Part shown: in pieces, positions 34,958 to 47,700 of the stretch
Numbering within the stretch: position 1 is the stretch's first letter
Layout: every line of letters begins with the position of its first letter
Origin: Lumbricus rubellus
Taxonomy: Eukaryota; Annelida; Clitellata; Crassiclitellata; Lumbricidae
Direction: 5' to 3'
Assembly: GCA_945859605.1 (NCBI GenBank)
Contig: OX243825.1
Location: forward strand, 27,488,254 to 27,552,253
DNA: 64,000 bases
Notes under the pieces: generated by a model
What the model was told of the DNA's origin: nothing
The model's input: only the letters and a program-made list of their open reading frames with translations
The model's database searches: none
Made by a program: the position numbers and the translations under genes

Positions 34958-37080
34958 CAGTGGCGCACCTAGGGGGGTGCTGGGGGTGCTTGAGCACCCC
35001 CCAGGGCTCAAAAGGTGACCCACGCAATTTTTCCAAATCCGATGAGTTTTTTGTGGGTGAGGGGGGGTAGGGGATCTTTTGGCATTTCAGTCTCTCAGAT
35101 TATCGGTACACAATCAAGCAAGTTCCTTCAATTTTCTGTATTATAATCTTAGTCAAATTCGTGGTTCATAAAGCACTAGATTTCAGTGTTTAGCTGGTCT
35201 ACCTGAGTTTGTTTTGGTCTCGAGAATTTGTCTAGTGACCAATTATAAGCATTAATAGCGATACGCCTGTGCCTTTACATTACAGTGTCTCACCAATTTA
35301 TTGATAATATGTTACGACTTAATTGATAGTACCGTGTGTGCTATTTTATTTGGGCCTATAGTTATTGTTTTCCTTCAAATATATAAAGTCAGCTATGTTT
35401 GATCTAGACATTTTCTGCGGCGAAAGCGTCCAGAAATGATTTTTCACCCAGAATATTTGACAAAATGATAGTAGTTTTTAGTTGCTGTTTATTAGATTGA
35501 ATTACATAAACTGCCATATAATAGGCCTACCATGATCTTATTTCATACTAGGGTAACTAGGCCTATATTATAATGTGCACAACTTACTGTCATGGCGGAT
35601 ATTTAGGGCGATAGGGAAGAAGTAGCCTAAGTAACCTGTGAGGCAACAGTCGCAACAGTCTGAACTTCTGAAGTTTTAAACCCCCAAAGTTTGTGGTAAG
35701 GGGGCGGAGATACTTATATCCCCAATATGTCATAAATATTTCATAAATATTATTATAAATTTCTGCAGTGTAATCCACTGTTTATCCATAATGAACAATT
35801 TTGTTACGACAACAAGCTAAAATGCTGTCATTACAGCATGTGTAAATAAAAATTCTTCTACGATGGAAGGGGCATTAATTGAAGTCTTATAATAACGTCT
35901 CTGAGCACTAAAATCATGAGTTTGTTTGTAAAAATGACAGCTTTAAAAGTCACGGTGCACTGTGCATTGTGCAAATCACAAAATTTTAAGTAATTGCGAG
36001 GCAACGCTCTAAAATTTTAAAGTACCGTAGGCTAAATTTAAAATTTATAAAATCTATGACTATCAGCATTGAAAATGAGCAATTGTATTAAGATGACAGC
36101 TTAAAGGCCTACCATTAAAGTATGGAAATTAAAAAATTAAGCAATGGAGAGTGGCATTGAAGTCTTACACCATGTCTTTCAGCAATGATATGTTAAATTT
36201 CGTTAAAATGACCGCCTAAAATGATACTACTGCAGTGTGGAAATAAAAATTCTGTGCTGAGGAGGAAGCCCATCCCCCTACTCAAACCCCTTTCCCTGCT
36301 AGGCCTATGTTGAAATCTGAAATCACTCTTTTTTATCAGCACTGAATTAATAGAGCTATTTTGCTAAGTTGACATCTTAAAATGGTAGCATAATAAACGT
36401 GGAAACTCAATTTTTTTATATAATTGTGAGCATATTTGTTGAAGATTAAACCACTCCTATCAGCACTGAAAAATAGTATATAGCCTATAGCAATTTTTGC
36501 TTTAGACGACAGCTTAAAATGCTGCCATTGCAGTGTGGAAATTAGAAACTTTCTGATGTGAAGGGGCACATCACCTCCCAAAGCTACTGCCCTCTCAGCG
36601 CCACGTGCTGTGGAGATATTTCGTCGGATGCTCGATTTTCACTAGAAAAAAACCTCGATTCCCACAAAAGGGACTTGATAAAACACTGGTTATGGGGGGG
36701 GGGCGGAGGGGCTAGAGTAAACACTTGTTATTAATTCCGCCAAGACATTTGTCATATCTAAACAAATCGAAAAGGGCATTTTTGAAGTCCTAAACCGTGC
36801 TTTTCAGAAGTGTTCATGACTAGCTTGCCTATAGATAGGCCTACAGCTGTCAAACAAGAGCCTGAAACGCGCTCTAGCTGATGTCAAAAGTTAAAAAATT
36901 ACGTTGGTTTCTGGGGCTGCGCCCCAGACCCCGCTGGGGGAAAGCTTGCGACGCTCCCCCAGGCCCCCTAGTCAGTATTGGCCTCGTAGGCCTACCCTCG
37001 GTACTCGCTGCTTTGCATCTTCGGCGTTTACAATAAAAATTCTGAGCACCCCCCAGGAAAATTTTCTGGTTGCGCCCCTG
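34958..37080. mobile_element. 2.1-kb hAT-like non-autonomous element
   Basis: The left end CAGTGGCGCACCTAGG and right end TTGCGCCCCTG form an imperfect terminal inverted repeat. It is flanked by exact 8-bp copies of CATATCGC at 34950-34957 and 37081-37088. Further in, GAGCACCCCCCAG lies near both ends. No transposase open frame exists in the 2.1 kb: the interior is AT-rich with only short frames. Classification as hAT rests on the 8-bp duplication and the GCGC(A/C)CC-type ends. Confidence 0.82.
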
Positions 37081-37088
37081 CATATCGC

Positions 37089-38219
37089 ATAACATTACTC
37101 GTTACCATCCGTTTTTCTGTTGAGTAGGAATAACTCCGAATAAGTGAGACGTTCGCAAGTCAACAATAAATTAATTATTATCGTGTGTGTGTGTGCGTGT
37201 GTGTACGGCTTTTCTGTCTACAAATATTATTGGATTAGGCCTAGGCCTATTACCTAAAAATATTGAGTTGTTTTTGTGACTGTTGACTTCATGGCGTTAG
37301 CCTATATTGCAGGCCGTCTGTTCTGTTAGGATATGTGATTAGGCTACATGTATTTTGTGTTCTTGTGAATTGTTTCAATTGCTTAACTGTAGGCCTGCAT
37401 ACACTGTACCAGTAACGGCTGCGGTCTGTCAACCGGATTGTTCAATAAAGGAAATTATTATAATTTATCTGACCCTTTAATAGTTCCAAATACTAGTAGC
37501 CTAATAGGGCCAACTATGCATATAAAGAAAATTATATTTATTGACGATAATGATGTACTGCATCTATTATATAGAACCTAGGTAGGCTAATAGTAATAGG
37601 TATATCTCGAGTAATGACGATTATGCATTAAGAAACTCGTTTCAACTATTCACTTTCAAGTGTTATACACATTGATCATTTCCCGGAAGTAAAAATAACA
37701 GCACATAAGTCGGCAATTAACGTGCCTTACAAAGACAACATTCTCATCATATGAACCAAGTAGCCTAAGTAAATTTTAGACGCTATGCTAATTATTCTTA
37801 GTCAGCCATCAAACGCATTGCTGCAGTTCTTTGATGTTAGTCGATGAATGCCATACATGTGTAGGCCTACCGTAGTCTTAAGTAGATTGACCGACATCAA
37901 CAACACATCAGTTTTGAAGGCAGCAGCTGCTATGCAGAATTGCAGATGAAAGAAGAAGTGATTCGTCATTGGATGAATGCATCAGAAACGACGGTTGCGT
38001 CAGCATGGAGAGCCTTCTTCATCCAATTGCAAACGATGATGACGTGTCTCCTAAAGAACAGGAAATGGATTCTGATTGGTTGGAAATCAGAAACCAATGA
38101 ACCGAATGACTCGATATTTGAAACGGCAATTTAAGTCCGTTGGGCATTGAAAACCCAGATAGATATTCCTTACAGAAATTTGAAACTGGGTAAACGTGTA
38201 TTTTGGCGTCGTAGATTAC
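37089..38219. other. Stretch without a recognisable gene
   Basis: It includes a short GTGT run near 37180-37203 and several TAGGCCTA palindromes. No coding exon was supported. Confidence 0.5.
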
Positions 38220-38545
38220 TCGGAATTGCATTGAAATTCGAGATTTAAGCGTTGGTCGAACACAATTCGTATTGACGAAAAGAATTCTTGCTAATTAGAA
38301 ATCGGAAGGGGTGAAGATAATTTTTGCTTAAATAAATTGAGATTGATGAGAAGAATCTCGTTGAAATCGAAGCTCGAAGATGATCAATAACTTTTAATTA
38401 AATAGAAATTAATATATTGATGAAAACTAATCGCTGTCTAAATAAAATCTGGATTGATTGTTAAATGCGCTAGCGAGAGAAGTTGGATCGATGAGAAGGA
38501 TTTTCTCCTAGCTTGAAGTTGGCTGATTAAAAATAGCAATGCTAC
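38220..38545 (+). repeat. Degenerate array of the GAAGCTGGATTGATGAAA module
   Basis: Six or more diverged copies in direct orientation (for example TTGAGATTGATGAGAAG, ATCTGGATTGATTG and AAGTTGGATCGATGAGAAG) occur at roughly 40-45 bp spacing. No terminal inverted repeat is visible. Confidence 0.6.
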
Positions 38546-38617
38546 AACGAGAGCTTAATTTCACGTTTATCCCGATGAAGCATTTCCATTTAAATCTTCT
38601 TTGAACTACAGTTAGGT

Positions 38618-38770
38618 CCAGTATGAGAATTGTGGAAAAATAACTGGGGGGGTTGGCCTATGATAAACTTGAAATTTAGGGTATGAAAAACATACTTTAA
38701 CATGGGGCTCTAAAAAAGACTGGGGGGGGTTGAACCCCCCCCCCCAACCCCCCGGCAATTCTCACCCTGG
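38618..38770. mobile_element. Small MITE, TIR CCAGTATGAGAATTG
   Basis: Ends CCAGTATGAGAATTG and CAATTCTCACCCTGG are inverted repeats. Flanks AGTTAGGT (38610-38617) and ACTTAGGT (38771-38778) match at 7 of 8 positions. The interior contains a G/C mirror (GGGGGGGTTGAACCCCCCC) that folds as a hairpin. Confidence 0.75.
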
Positions 38771-38778
38771 ACTTAGGT

Positions 38779-40207
38779 CTACTCCTTTCACCTTTTAAAA
38801 GCCTTTTTGTTTGACGCGGCAATCGTGAATACACTGGTGCCCTGCGTCTGATTCGCTAAGGACAAAATTATTGTAGCTTGCGATTACAGTTTCATTCAGT
38901 CTTTTATTCATTCATTAATTTTTTCTTTCTTTCTTTCATTCATTCATTCATTCATTCATTCATTCAGACCTTCAAAAATTAATGGAGCATTTTGGTGTTA
39001 AGTTAATTTTAACGACGCTGTTGCATAGTAGGTTTATAATTATTATAGGCTGGCTACTAACACGGTTGTGGCAAGTTGTATCTGGGAAACAATATGGCGT
39101 GCTAATGCGTGTTGAGTTTAAAGTAGCTTGTTACAATTTGTCTGGAGGCCTTTTTGCCTGAGAAAGAGAAACACCTTAATGGTGGCGGGGAGGTATTTGC
39201 CCCTCTAAACCGCCTGCCTCCTGCGCCTATGAAAGCAGTAGTCGAGAAGTATGAGCAGCTTTGCTAAACACTGATGGATGAAGACGCTTAATCATTCTGA
39301 CACGAGCTGTGTATTGGACACATGGAACACAGACAGGCAAACGGCCAGAGAAACAGACAGCCACAGAGACAGGCAGGCAGACAGACAGACAGACAGACAG
39401 GGCGGTGTGAATGACAGCCAGACAAAAGACGGCGGCAGACAGAAGCTGGAATTGGAGAGAAAGATCGATTGGAACTAAGTTTACCCGCAATTGCAGAGGA
39501 AAATCTGGTCAGCATATATTCATACATCTCAGTCTCGTCTTCCATGCATAGCCTACATGTACACACGTATACATGTGTATATATATATACATGTATACAT
39601 GTTTATATGCTATAAACCGTCAAGAAATCTGCGAAAATTGTATTAGAGGAAAAGAGAAACATCTCAGTTTGTTTGTCCTTTCGTTGCGTGTAGCACATAC
39701 GGAATGGACGAGAACGAGCTGGCGAGATTGGTTTAAGGACACAAGGATAGTGTAGACACTGTAGATCGATCTTAAAACATTGCAAGCTTAATCATGCACA
39801 ATAATAGTTTCTTATATTCTCAGCTCTGCGAGTTTTAACAACAGGACCTTTTAGCCGAATTTTGTCCAACTGGCTTAGTTGTAATGCCACATAATTCGTA
39901 CACTTTGTGTTATTCTTAACCCGATCTCACCGTCTTTTGTCGATGGACCAAGATGACGATTCTAAGTGCACTGGAAGCTGAGATAAATTAAAATCTGTAA
40001 ATCGGTCGGCCATTTCGAAAAATGGCTGCCATTGGGGCCAGAGGTCAAATCTGCGATGGCCCTATGGGCAAATCTTTTTCTTATGACATTTTCGTAGTAG
40101 GCCTACGTACCAAATTCCATGCTTGTATCACAAATGAACAATTCCTTCACATTTTCGTTCCAGGCAGCTCCACTAAATCACAAACAATGAACAGTTAAAC
40201 GATCTGC
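38779..40207. other. Stretch without a recognisable gene
   Basis: It contains a (CATT)n run near 38936-38966 and a GACA-rich stretch near 39330-39400. No gene was recognised. Confidence 0.5.
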
Positions 40208-40552
40208 ATCCATCTAGTGAAAACATTTGAATCCCCATCGCCATCTAGTGAAAACATTTGAATCACCATCGCCATCTAGTGAAAACATTTGAATCCCCAT
40301 CGCCATCTAGTGAAAACATTTGAATCACCATCGCCATCTAGTGAAAACATTTGAATCACCATCGCCATCTAGTGAATACATTTGAATCACCATCGCCATC
40401 TAGTGAAAACATTTGAATCACCATCGCCATCTAGTGAATACATTTGAATAACCATCGCCATCTAGTGAATACATTTGAATAACCATCGCCATCTAGTGAA
40501 TACATTTGAATAACCATCGCCATCTAGTGAATACATTTGAATAGCCATTGTC
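40208..40552. repeat. 31-bp minisatellite, 11 copies
   Basis: The 31-bp unit contains CATCTAGTGAAAACATTTGA and then ATCACCATCGC. CATCTAGTGA begins at 40211 and recurs every 31 bp to 40521. Variants change in blocks along the array: AAAACATTTGAATC first, AATACATTTGAATA later. Confidence 0.95.
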
Positions 40553-40772
40553 ATCAGATTTCTGGCGAAAAATTTTGAAAATCAGTAGCCTACCGATCGT
40601 CGCAATCATTCGCTTTGAGAAAAAAAAGCAGGAATGAAATATTCTTATACTAGTGTATAATTAGACTAATACAATAGCAAAAGTCGTATAATATAATTTT
40701 TATTTTGTGCTGCAAACAAGGCCTTTGTGGCATGCCGTATACAAAGGACCACATAAATGTTATCTTATAAAC

Positions 40773-41383
40773 GGTGTCACGACAACTCGTCTAACGACAA
40801 CTCGTCTAACGACAAGTGGTCTCCGGACAATTCGTCTAACGACAACTGGTCTACTGACAACTTATCCAGCGCTTGAGAAATGGAAGCTGGATGATAGTTT
40901 TTAGAGGTGAAATGGAGGTTGGATTGATGAAAAAACGCAAGAGAAATGGAATCTGGATCATGGTTCTCTTGCAGGTGAAATAGAAGCTGGATTGACGAAA
41001 ATAACGCATGATAAATAAAATCTGGATGAAGGTATTTCTAGATCTGAAATGGAAGCAGGATTGATAAGAAAACCGCTTAAGTAATGGAAGCTGGATGATG
41101 GTATTTTTATATATGAAATAGAAGCTGGATTGACTAAAATAACAGGCGAGAAATAGAAGCTGGATGAAGGTATTTTTAGATTTAACGTAGAAATGGGTGC
41201 ATGTTGGAATACATGAATGAAAATCATCAATCCAGCTTCCATTTAAGCAAAAAAACCCTTTTGGTACATCCAGCTTCTATTTCATCAATACTATTTGTCA
41301 GTAGACCAGTTGTCGTTAGACCAATTGTCCGGAGACGAGTTGTCGTTAGACGAGTTGTCGGTAGACCAGTTGTCGTGGAACCC
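40773..41383. mobile_element. Inverted-repeat transposon N3 with about 90-bp TIRs
   Basis: The TIRs are roughly 90 bp and are built of repeated ACGACAACTCGTCTA-like units. They begin GGTGTCACGACAAC on the left and, read inward, GGGTTCCACGACAAC on the right. The 8-bp target duplication TTATAAAC lies at 40765-40772 and 41384-41391. The interior carries the same GAAGCTGGATTGATGAAA arrays as N1 and N2, although the ends are unrelated. No transposase is present. Confidence 0.88.
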
Positions 41384-41426
41384 TTATAAACATAGCCTAC
41401 ACAGGAGGACTAGGAGTAGGGGTTAA

Positions 41427-42180
41427 ATCATATTATTATTATTATTATTTTTTATTTTTTTTTATTTTTTTTTTTTTACCCGAGGTACCTAGGATCCCTC
41501 GGGATTTACAGAAATTATGCTTGGAGCTGTTTTTGTGTGTTTAGAAGATCAGGCCTCGTCCTCCGCAACAGTATTAAAAGTGCCACGAAATGCTATGGCG
41601 TTGTAGCGCTGGATACAGATAGAAAGGCGCTGGAACAAAAATGTCACCTCCCGCGACTCACCAGAAATGACCGAGAGACGACGTTGGCCAACCTCGCGGA
41701 TGAAACTGAGCCCGGCAGAGTTGATGGGGCCCAGTGTTTCCAGGGCAATGGGAAGAAAGTGGTGTGAAGATGGCAGCCCCACGTACTTCTCGATCTTTCG
41801 TACGGCGGCTTGTTCCGCAGCGGATCCCGCCACATTTGCTGTGTGAGCGATATAGGATGCCGCGCAGGTGTGTACCACCGTGGCATCCCAAGCCAGATGC
41901 TTGCCTGCTGCCCAGGGGATCAGTGTGGCCCCATCAGGTCTCTTGCCGTCTACACGAGATAGACCAGACGGCTCTTTACAACTTGGGACATCGGCTCTCT
42001 GCAACGCCCGCCAGACTATATCATTGATGGCGTGATGACGAAGGGACCGCCCAAAAGCCAATCTACATGCAAGACCGTGTTGGCCATCGGGGCCCACCAG
42101 AGCACCGCAGCCACATTGATGTGGGCTGCAGAGACTCAGACCCAACCGAAGACCAACTGCCACGCGCACTGCCTCGTTAT
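41427..42180 (-). mobile_element. 3' end of a non-LTR retrotransposon with hairpin tail
   Basis: Read on the minus strand: the C-terminal coding region (41549-42180), a short 3' UTR holding the hairpin CCGAGGGATCCTAGGTACCTCGG (counting only its paired ends CCGAGG and CCTCGG), an A-rich stretch and AAT repeats. The hairpin and AT-rich tail recur alone at 63245-63305. The element is 5'-truncated, as is usual for target-primed insertions. Confidence 0.75.
41549..42180 (-). pseudogene. Retrotransposon ORF C-terminus, zinc-knuckle and candidate PD-D nuclease
   Basis: About 210 in-frame codons without a stop. Visible motifs are a Cys/His cluster (QCGCG then HGLACR), an RRADVPSCKEP-like helix region (seen as ALQRADVP), KRPDGATLIPW followed by LAWDATVV, and a conserved-looking end (HHFLPIALETLGPIN, FLFQRLSICIQRYNA). 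A zinc knuckle followed by RPDG...WD resembles the restriction-like endonuclease end of R2/R4-type non-LTR elements. I recall this C-terminal block as common in cnidarian and echinoderm reverse-transcriptase proteins. The reverse transcriptase itself is missing, so this is a fragment. The frame is open into an (AAT)n tract upstream, which is not part of the protein. Confidence 0.7.
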
Positions 42181-42184
42181 TATA

Positions 42185-42239
<55 letters not shown>

Positions 42240-42240
42240 A
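42181..42240. repeat. (ATT)n microsatellite
   Basis: Nearly pure ATT units border the retrotransposon fragment. Confidence 0.93.
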
Positions 42241-42309
42241 TTACTATTATTATAGAACAAAATGTCACAATGTCATCTGCATACATAACTATAAAAACAG
42301 ACTGAAATA

Positions 42310-42530
42310 GGCTACATTATATTCCATTCTATTTTTAAATTTTCATTTATTCTATTGTATCGTAATCTATTTTATTATATTTCACACTGTTCCATTCTAT
42401 TCAATCCTATTCTATATATTCTATTTTATTTCATTCTATTCTATCCTATTTTATTATATATTTCATTCCATTCTATCCCAACCTAGGGCCTATTCTATTT
42501 TATTATATTTCGTTCTATTCTATCAATTCT
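42310..42530. repeat. Degenerate TTCTATTCTA-type simple repeat
   Basis: TATTCTATT, CATTCTATT and TTTTATTATA variants repeat irregularly, an old AT-rich pentamer array. Confidence 0.75.
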
Positions 42531-43377
42531 ACGAATAGGTCTACACATTATAATAATGCATGCATGATTGTGGTTTGAGTCGGAATTTTTGTTCTTAATA
42601 AGTTGAAGAAAACAGCTGTAGAGAAAGTAAAAACACAATGAAAAAATCACTTCACATGATTGCTGACAATAATTATTCACATAGATCCTGGAAATTGAGT
42701 GAATCTGTTCAATTGATATGACGTCATTCGCGCCGTCTTTCCTGGCGAAACCTATTCACAGTATTCTCTATTCGCTCTTGTTTCATTCGCTTTCTCTTCT
42801 TTTGTAAATATTAGTCAACAGGTTTCTTTGACATCACCAGATGGAACTCCGTCATTGATCCTCTCTCTATTTGATTCTTGTTTCAACAGTCTCTGTTGTT
42901 AAAAGCCATTACTTGCATGTAACATAACGCGCATGCTATGTTTACCAAACATCTTTTCGTCAATTAGTCAGTTGCTCTTGTTACCATCGAGAGTCAACTT
43001 CCGATTGCAATCTGTTCATGTTACTGTGTGTGTGTGCACACATATTATCGGTGTTCTTTAAAAGCTCTCTTGATTTATCTTACCCTATGAATTTTTTGAA
43101 AAATACGCCGAGTTGAGGTCAAAGGAACAATAATGTGGAGCAGCGTACACGTGTCTTAATTTCACAATAATACAGTACGAATTTCACAATTACAATTACT
43201 AGGCCCATAATTATTGTAGGCCTAGTTAAGCTTGTGAATCTTTTTTAGTGTTAGTGTAGCCTATTATAAGACAATTAGATTATTAAAATTAGAATATTCT
43301 TGATGGTAGTGACAAATACATAGCCTAAACAAAGTGGTAATTATTCTGCTTCGTCTGCCACAAGCCAAAAAAGTCTG
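42531..43377. other. Stretch without a recognisable gene
   Basis: No exon, TIR pair or tandem repeat was recognised. Confidence 0.5.
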
Positions 43378-43640
43378 GCTAGGGTGAGAATAATACGCCT
43401 ACAGATAGCAGGGCCCACAATGGAAAAGGCTCGGCGCTGTCTTGTGGAAGTGCGAGCTCGAGGAATCAAAAGCCCCCCCCCCCCCCCATTGTCGCAGAGC
43501 GAAGAGCTCGACGGGCTGCAAGGTCGGAGACAGGTTGACAAAGGATAGACAGGTATGATGGAGCACAACAAAGAAGACATCGCCAAACAAGTGCATCGGC
43601 TTGGTAGGAGATGCGCTGTACAGAATAGCCATGGCATTTT
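43378..43640 (-). mobile_element. LINE 3'-end coding remnant
   Basis: Minus-strand frames contain [20 protein letters not shown], preceded in another frame by RRALRSATMG-like residues across a C-tract frameshift at 43474-43487. The TRQRRAFS(V/I)VGP string is shared with the plus-strand LINE tail at 52373-52600. It resembles the usual C-terminus of many LINE reverse transcriptases (FSVxGPxxWNSLP). Confidence 0.6.
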
Positions 43641-44069
43641 TAAATGGGAGGAGGCATGGCCGGATTGGCCCACTGGATCCACCCCTGTACAGAATAGCCT
43701 AATATTGCACTCGCACTGGGATTCACTTAAAGGTGTTATTGAGTGAACCTTTGAATGACCTTGAGAACAAGATTTATTGACCTGTGAATAACAAAGTGCC
43801 GCTCTTCTTATTGCTGCGTGCACCAACGCCTCCGCTTCAATGCGTTCGGATATTTAGTTCAGCTCACGATGGTGCGACTACAATTTGCGCCAATTGTGTG
43901 CGCACGTACAAACGTCGCACATGTCAATGGCTCGAGTGCTTATCACAGCTGCACGGCGTATCGTCCAACCAACAGTCTGTCCTACTATACTCGAGTGTCG
44001 AGTGTAGTGTCTAGTGTCGAGTGTAGTGTCTAGTGTCGCAACTGTTGATAGAAGAGAATCAATCAAGTG

Positions 44070-44130
44070 TTGGTGAGTGAGTGAGTGCGTGAGTGAGTGA
44101 GTGAGTGAGTGAGTGAGTGAGTGAGTGCGT
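44070..44130. repeat. (GTGA)n microsatellite
   Basis: GTGAGTGAGTGA units with two GTGC interruptions, preceded by a TCGAGTGTAGTGTCTAG duplication (43992-44037). Confidence 0.92.
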
Positions 44131-44306
44131 AAGTAGGTGGCATCGAGTAGACAAAGACTTCAGCAGGCGAACAATGAACGGAAGCTTCGGCTGTGCAGCT
44201 GTTGGGCGTTGCATTGATATCGAAAGAGGCTTTCATCGCAGACGCTCTCGTATCTGCCGTATGAGAGATGAATGACGCGGCATTCTATCGGTGTCTTTAA
44301 TGCGTC

Positions 44307-44334
44307 TATAAATACACGTGTGATGTCGGTCAGT
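44307..44334 (+). promoter_or_regulatory. Candidate TATA box and initiator for the KChIP gene
   Basis: TATAAATA at 44307-44314 is followed by TCAGTT at 44330-44335, with the initiator A 25 bases after the first T. Spacing is slightly short of the usual 28-33. The first coding ATG lies 360 bases downstream at 44692 with no intervening conflicting exon. This is inference from spacing and motif only. Confidence 0.4.
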
Positions 44335-44691
44335 TGGCTCTTAGGGATGGAGGTGGTGGTTAGCGAACTCTGAGCACATTAGTGGTAGACTTGGCTTTCG
44401 AGGACAATGTTACTATGAACATTTCCGATGTACGTTCAACATTGGTGTTTAGGAACAGTGTCGTCTTTTAAAGGCATTAATTTAGTGGCGCTGGATTTTT
44501 TGAGGAAGCAATAATTCCTTCATCTAAAGTCAACGAGAGGTGATCCGAAGTTTGTTTGCCATCATTGAGATAATTATTCTGGAAACGTTTGAGTGTCGAT
44601 CGCAGATGAAAATCATGACTGAAATTGTGAATACCAGATTGTGAGTGAATCTGTTCAATTTAAAAACGATCTCGAGAGCTTTTTTGTTGAA

Positions 44692-44734
44692 ATGGGAGCA
44701 ACATTCTCCATCTCGATGAGCGGAAACACAGCAC
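44692..44734 (+). CDS. KChIP exon 1 (N-terminal, myristoylation signal)
   Basis: The ATG at 44692 opens 14 codons ([14 protein letters not shown]) plus one base, followed by the strong donor GTGAGT. The single leftover base completes a His codon with the first two bases of the exon at 47551, so the phase fits. Short variable N-terminal exons are usual in this family. It could be one of several alternative first exons. Confidence 0.7.
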
Positions 44735-47700
44735 GTGAGTAAAAACTATAGATAGGCCTACGACAATAATAATAATAATTTATTATTACACGATAGGTCT
44801 ACGATACAACGGAGACTCATGATAATTGACAACACAATACAAAACTATACAAAAACATAACAATACAACAAAACATAGGCTACTTGTACAATTCCTCACA
44901 CAATTCAATAGGAATAGCCTTGCAGAATATCATATTTTACCTCAATGATTCATTCATTTTCTTGTTCAATCTCAATTCTTCCATTGCAGTAAGGGCCCAG
45001 CGTTGTTGAGTGGTCTTCCCCTCCCAATCTCTTCATCATTCTGTCTGGTAGTATTTTCGCTGAAGGCAATTAATGGACTGCTTGTTGATGAAGTGTTCTT
45101 CTGTGTGAAATGTGCGTGATTCTTCTAAGTATAAGTAGCGTTAAGTGCTAGATTCAAATAGAATTAACTGAGTATCAATGAAAGATTTCACGAGCATTTA
45201 GGCCCAGTCGTGATTGGCTAGTCTAATATTATCTGACTCTTATAGAGGCCTACTAGTCTATATTTTGTAGGCCTACTGTAAAATCCGACAGTGATTATGC
45301 TAGTCACAAACTTAGGCCTAGTTTATTTCAACTACTCCTATAGACAAATCAGCGACACAGTATTATTGCAAGGGTTAGCAATAAGTGCCTCAAAGACAGT
45401 GTTTCCTTTCGACGTCAAAATTGTCTTAGGAAATAAAAATATGACGTGCCATTCAGGACAAGTTGACCAGCAGGGACGCTATGCGGTTTATTCACGGAAA
45501 CAGGTTGCCTTGATTGGACTTTTTAAAGCTCCTGTTTTGCTTTGTTATTTCTCATGATACATTGTAGGCTATAGGCCTACTGTCTGTCCATTGTTGATTA
45601 TTTAGCAACAATCATTCCAGCAAATGGCATAAGCTTAGTTTTGTGTAGAAATTCGGTGGAATTTATTGAGTAGCCTACTGTCCTATGTTTGCTTTAGGTG
45701 CACCATTCATGTCTACTCTACTTTTATAATAATATTAAATAATGATAATAACAATAATAATAACAACAACAACAATTATGTTGATAAAACAATCTTTTGT
45801 CCATGCCTCTAGCCCTTAAGACCCTCGATCCAATTAATACCGCTGCCGGCCCAAATTTGTTGTGATAATTAGGCCGCAGTCTGGCACAGGTGATTAGCCT
45901 AATTGATAAATGAAGCGTTTACTCGAATGCCATTTAATTGTAGGCCTACATCAGATTGACATTGGAGCTTCCAGATATTTTTGCAGGGGGACAAAACACA
46001 ATGATCACGGCAAATGTTTAGCAAGACGTTGAGGATTGCAAAAGCGGAAATTAAGAAATTGCGTAGCCTATAATTATTATTTTAAGAAAGGTTTCAAAAT
46101 GTAGGCCTAAATATCTCAGTTTAACTCTGTTTATTATAATTATCAGTGTTGCCTTTGGTTTGGATCGACAAAATTTTCTAAAACCAGGAAGTAGAAGCTA
46201 GCAAAATCAATGTCAATTTTTCCAAAGGGTGCTCAAACCTTTTGTATCCATATGTGCGAACACCCGTGCCTCTTGAATATGGTACGGTAGTCTTTACTTT
46301 TCTATTAATTGCATGTTCTTTTGCGGATAGCAGAACATTGCTGTTATCGTCTTTAATTGCGCAATGTACATGTATGTATGATCTTAGAAGACATTGTTCC
46401 CGTTTACGGACGATTAATTCCGATCTGATCCATTGATGATTTATCGATGGATGAACCGTTGACGATCAATCGTCAACTTAGACTTAATCTGATCCGCCTT
46501 TCATCAAGGAATTAATTCCCATATGATTTCTTAAATAATACGATGAACAATTCTTGCGTAACAGCCTTTGAAGTCGGATTTGTATATATCTGCAGATCTG
46601 CTGTCCGAATACTGCTTTCTGTCAGCTGATTTTTGACCGATTGTCTTAAGCGATGCTTTCGCTTTTCATCTGCTCGCTCACTCATTCGCTCACTCACCCA
46701 TCCCCAGTATTCCCCAACCATCCCCTCACTCACTCACGCACTCGCTCACTCACCCACCCACAGCTCAGATATAATTTATTGTTGAAGATTAGAAATCCTG
46801 ATTTCTTTTGTCTGGCTTCGATTAGTATATACACCGTGACTCAAAAAAAGTAAGCCAAATTGTTTTGCATATATCTCTAACACCTGATGACATATCAAGC
46901 TAAAATTTTCCAAATATTTATAGAAGTGGACCAAGAATATGATTCCAAAATTTCATGAAATAAAGTTGAACGGATAAAAAGATATGAATATTTAAACTTC
47001 ATATATGGCCTGAACCAGAGGATAATCGACGTTGCTGTTGCCATTGCAATGGCGCCAGCGCCCTCAGGCTTGCGTGCAAGCAGGAGGGGGACATTTTGAG
47101 CATCTTATTTAATTAAATTATCAAACCATACGGTTGGGGTCATATTGTTAGTTCAATTCTCTACATATCTTGAAAATTTTAGAATGATTAATCATCAGGC
47201 ATTGGAGATAATAGGGAAACAGTTTATCGAATCTGGCAGAAAATTGCTTGTAAACTGCAATTTCGGTATATGAAGTTTAAATATTCCGCTGAGGAAGATT
47301 TCTTTTCGTCAATCTTACTTGTATTCGACCAACGCTGAAACCCATGCAATGGCGAATAACTCAAGAGCACAATATTATTCATAAACTCAGTCAGTAAACT
47401 GCCTCTAAATTGGGCTGGAATTTGGAATTATGCTCCTCAGAAATTTTTACGAAGGTAAAATACACGTTTAGGAGACTAATTTTTGGTTGATTTGTAAGCA
47501 GTTTGTCACGGATCGATGCGCTATATAAAATGCGTTTTTTATTGCTTTAGACTCGGAACTCGAGGATGCAGAGAGTCACGTGACCCGATACAAACCGGAA
47601 GGATTAGACGCCCTCTGTCGAAGCACAAAGTTTACTCGCAAGGAACTTCAGATTCTCTACAGAGGATTTAAACAGGTTGGGCAGACTATAATAAAGCCAC

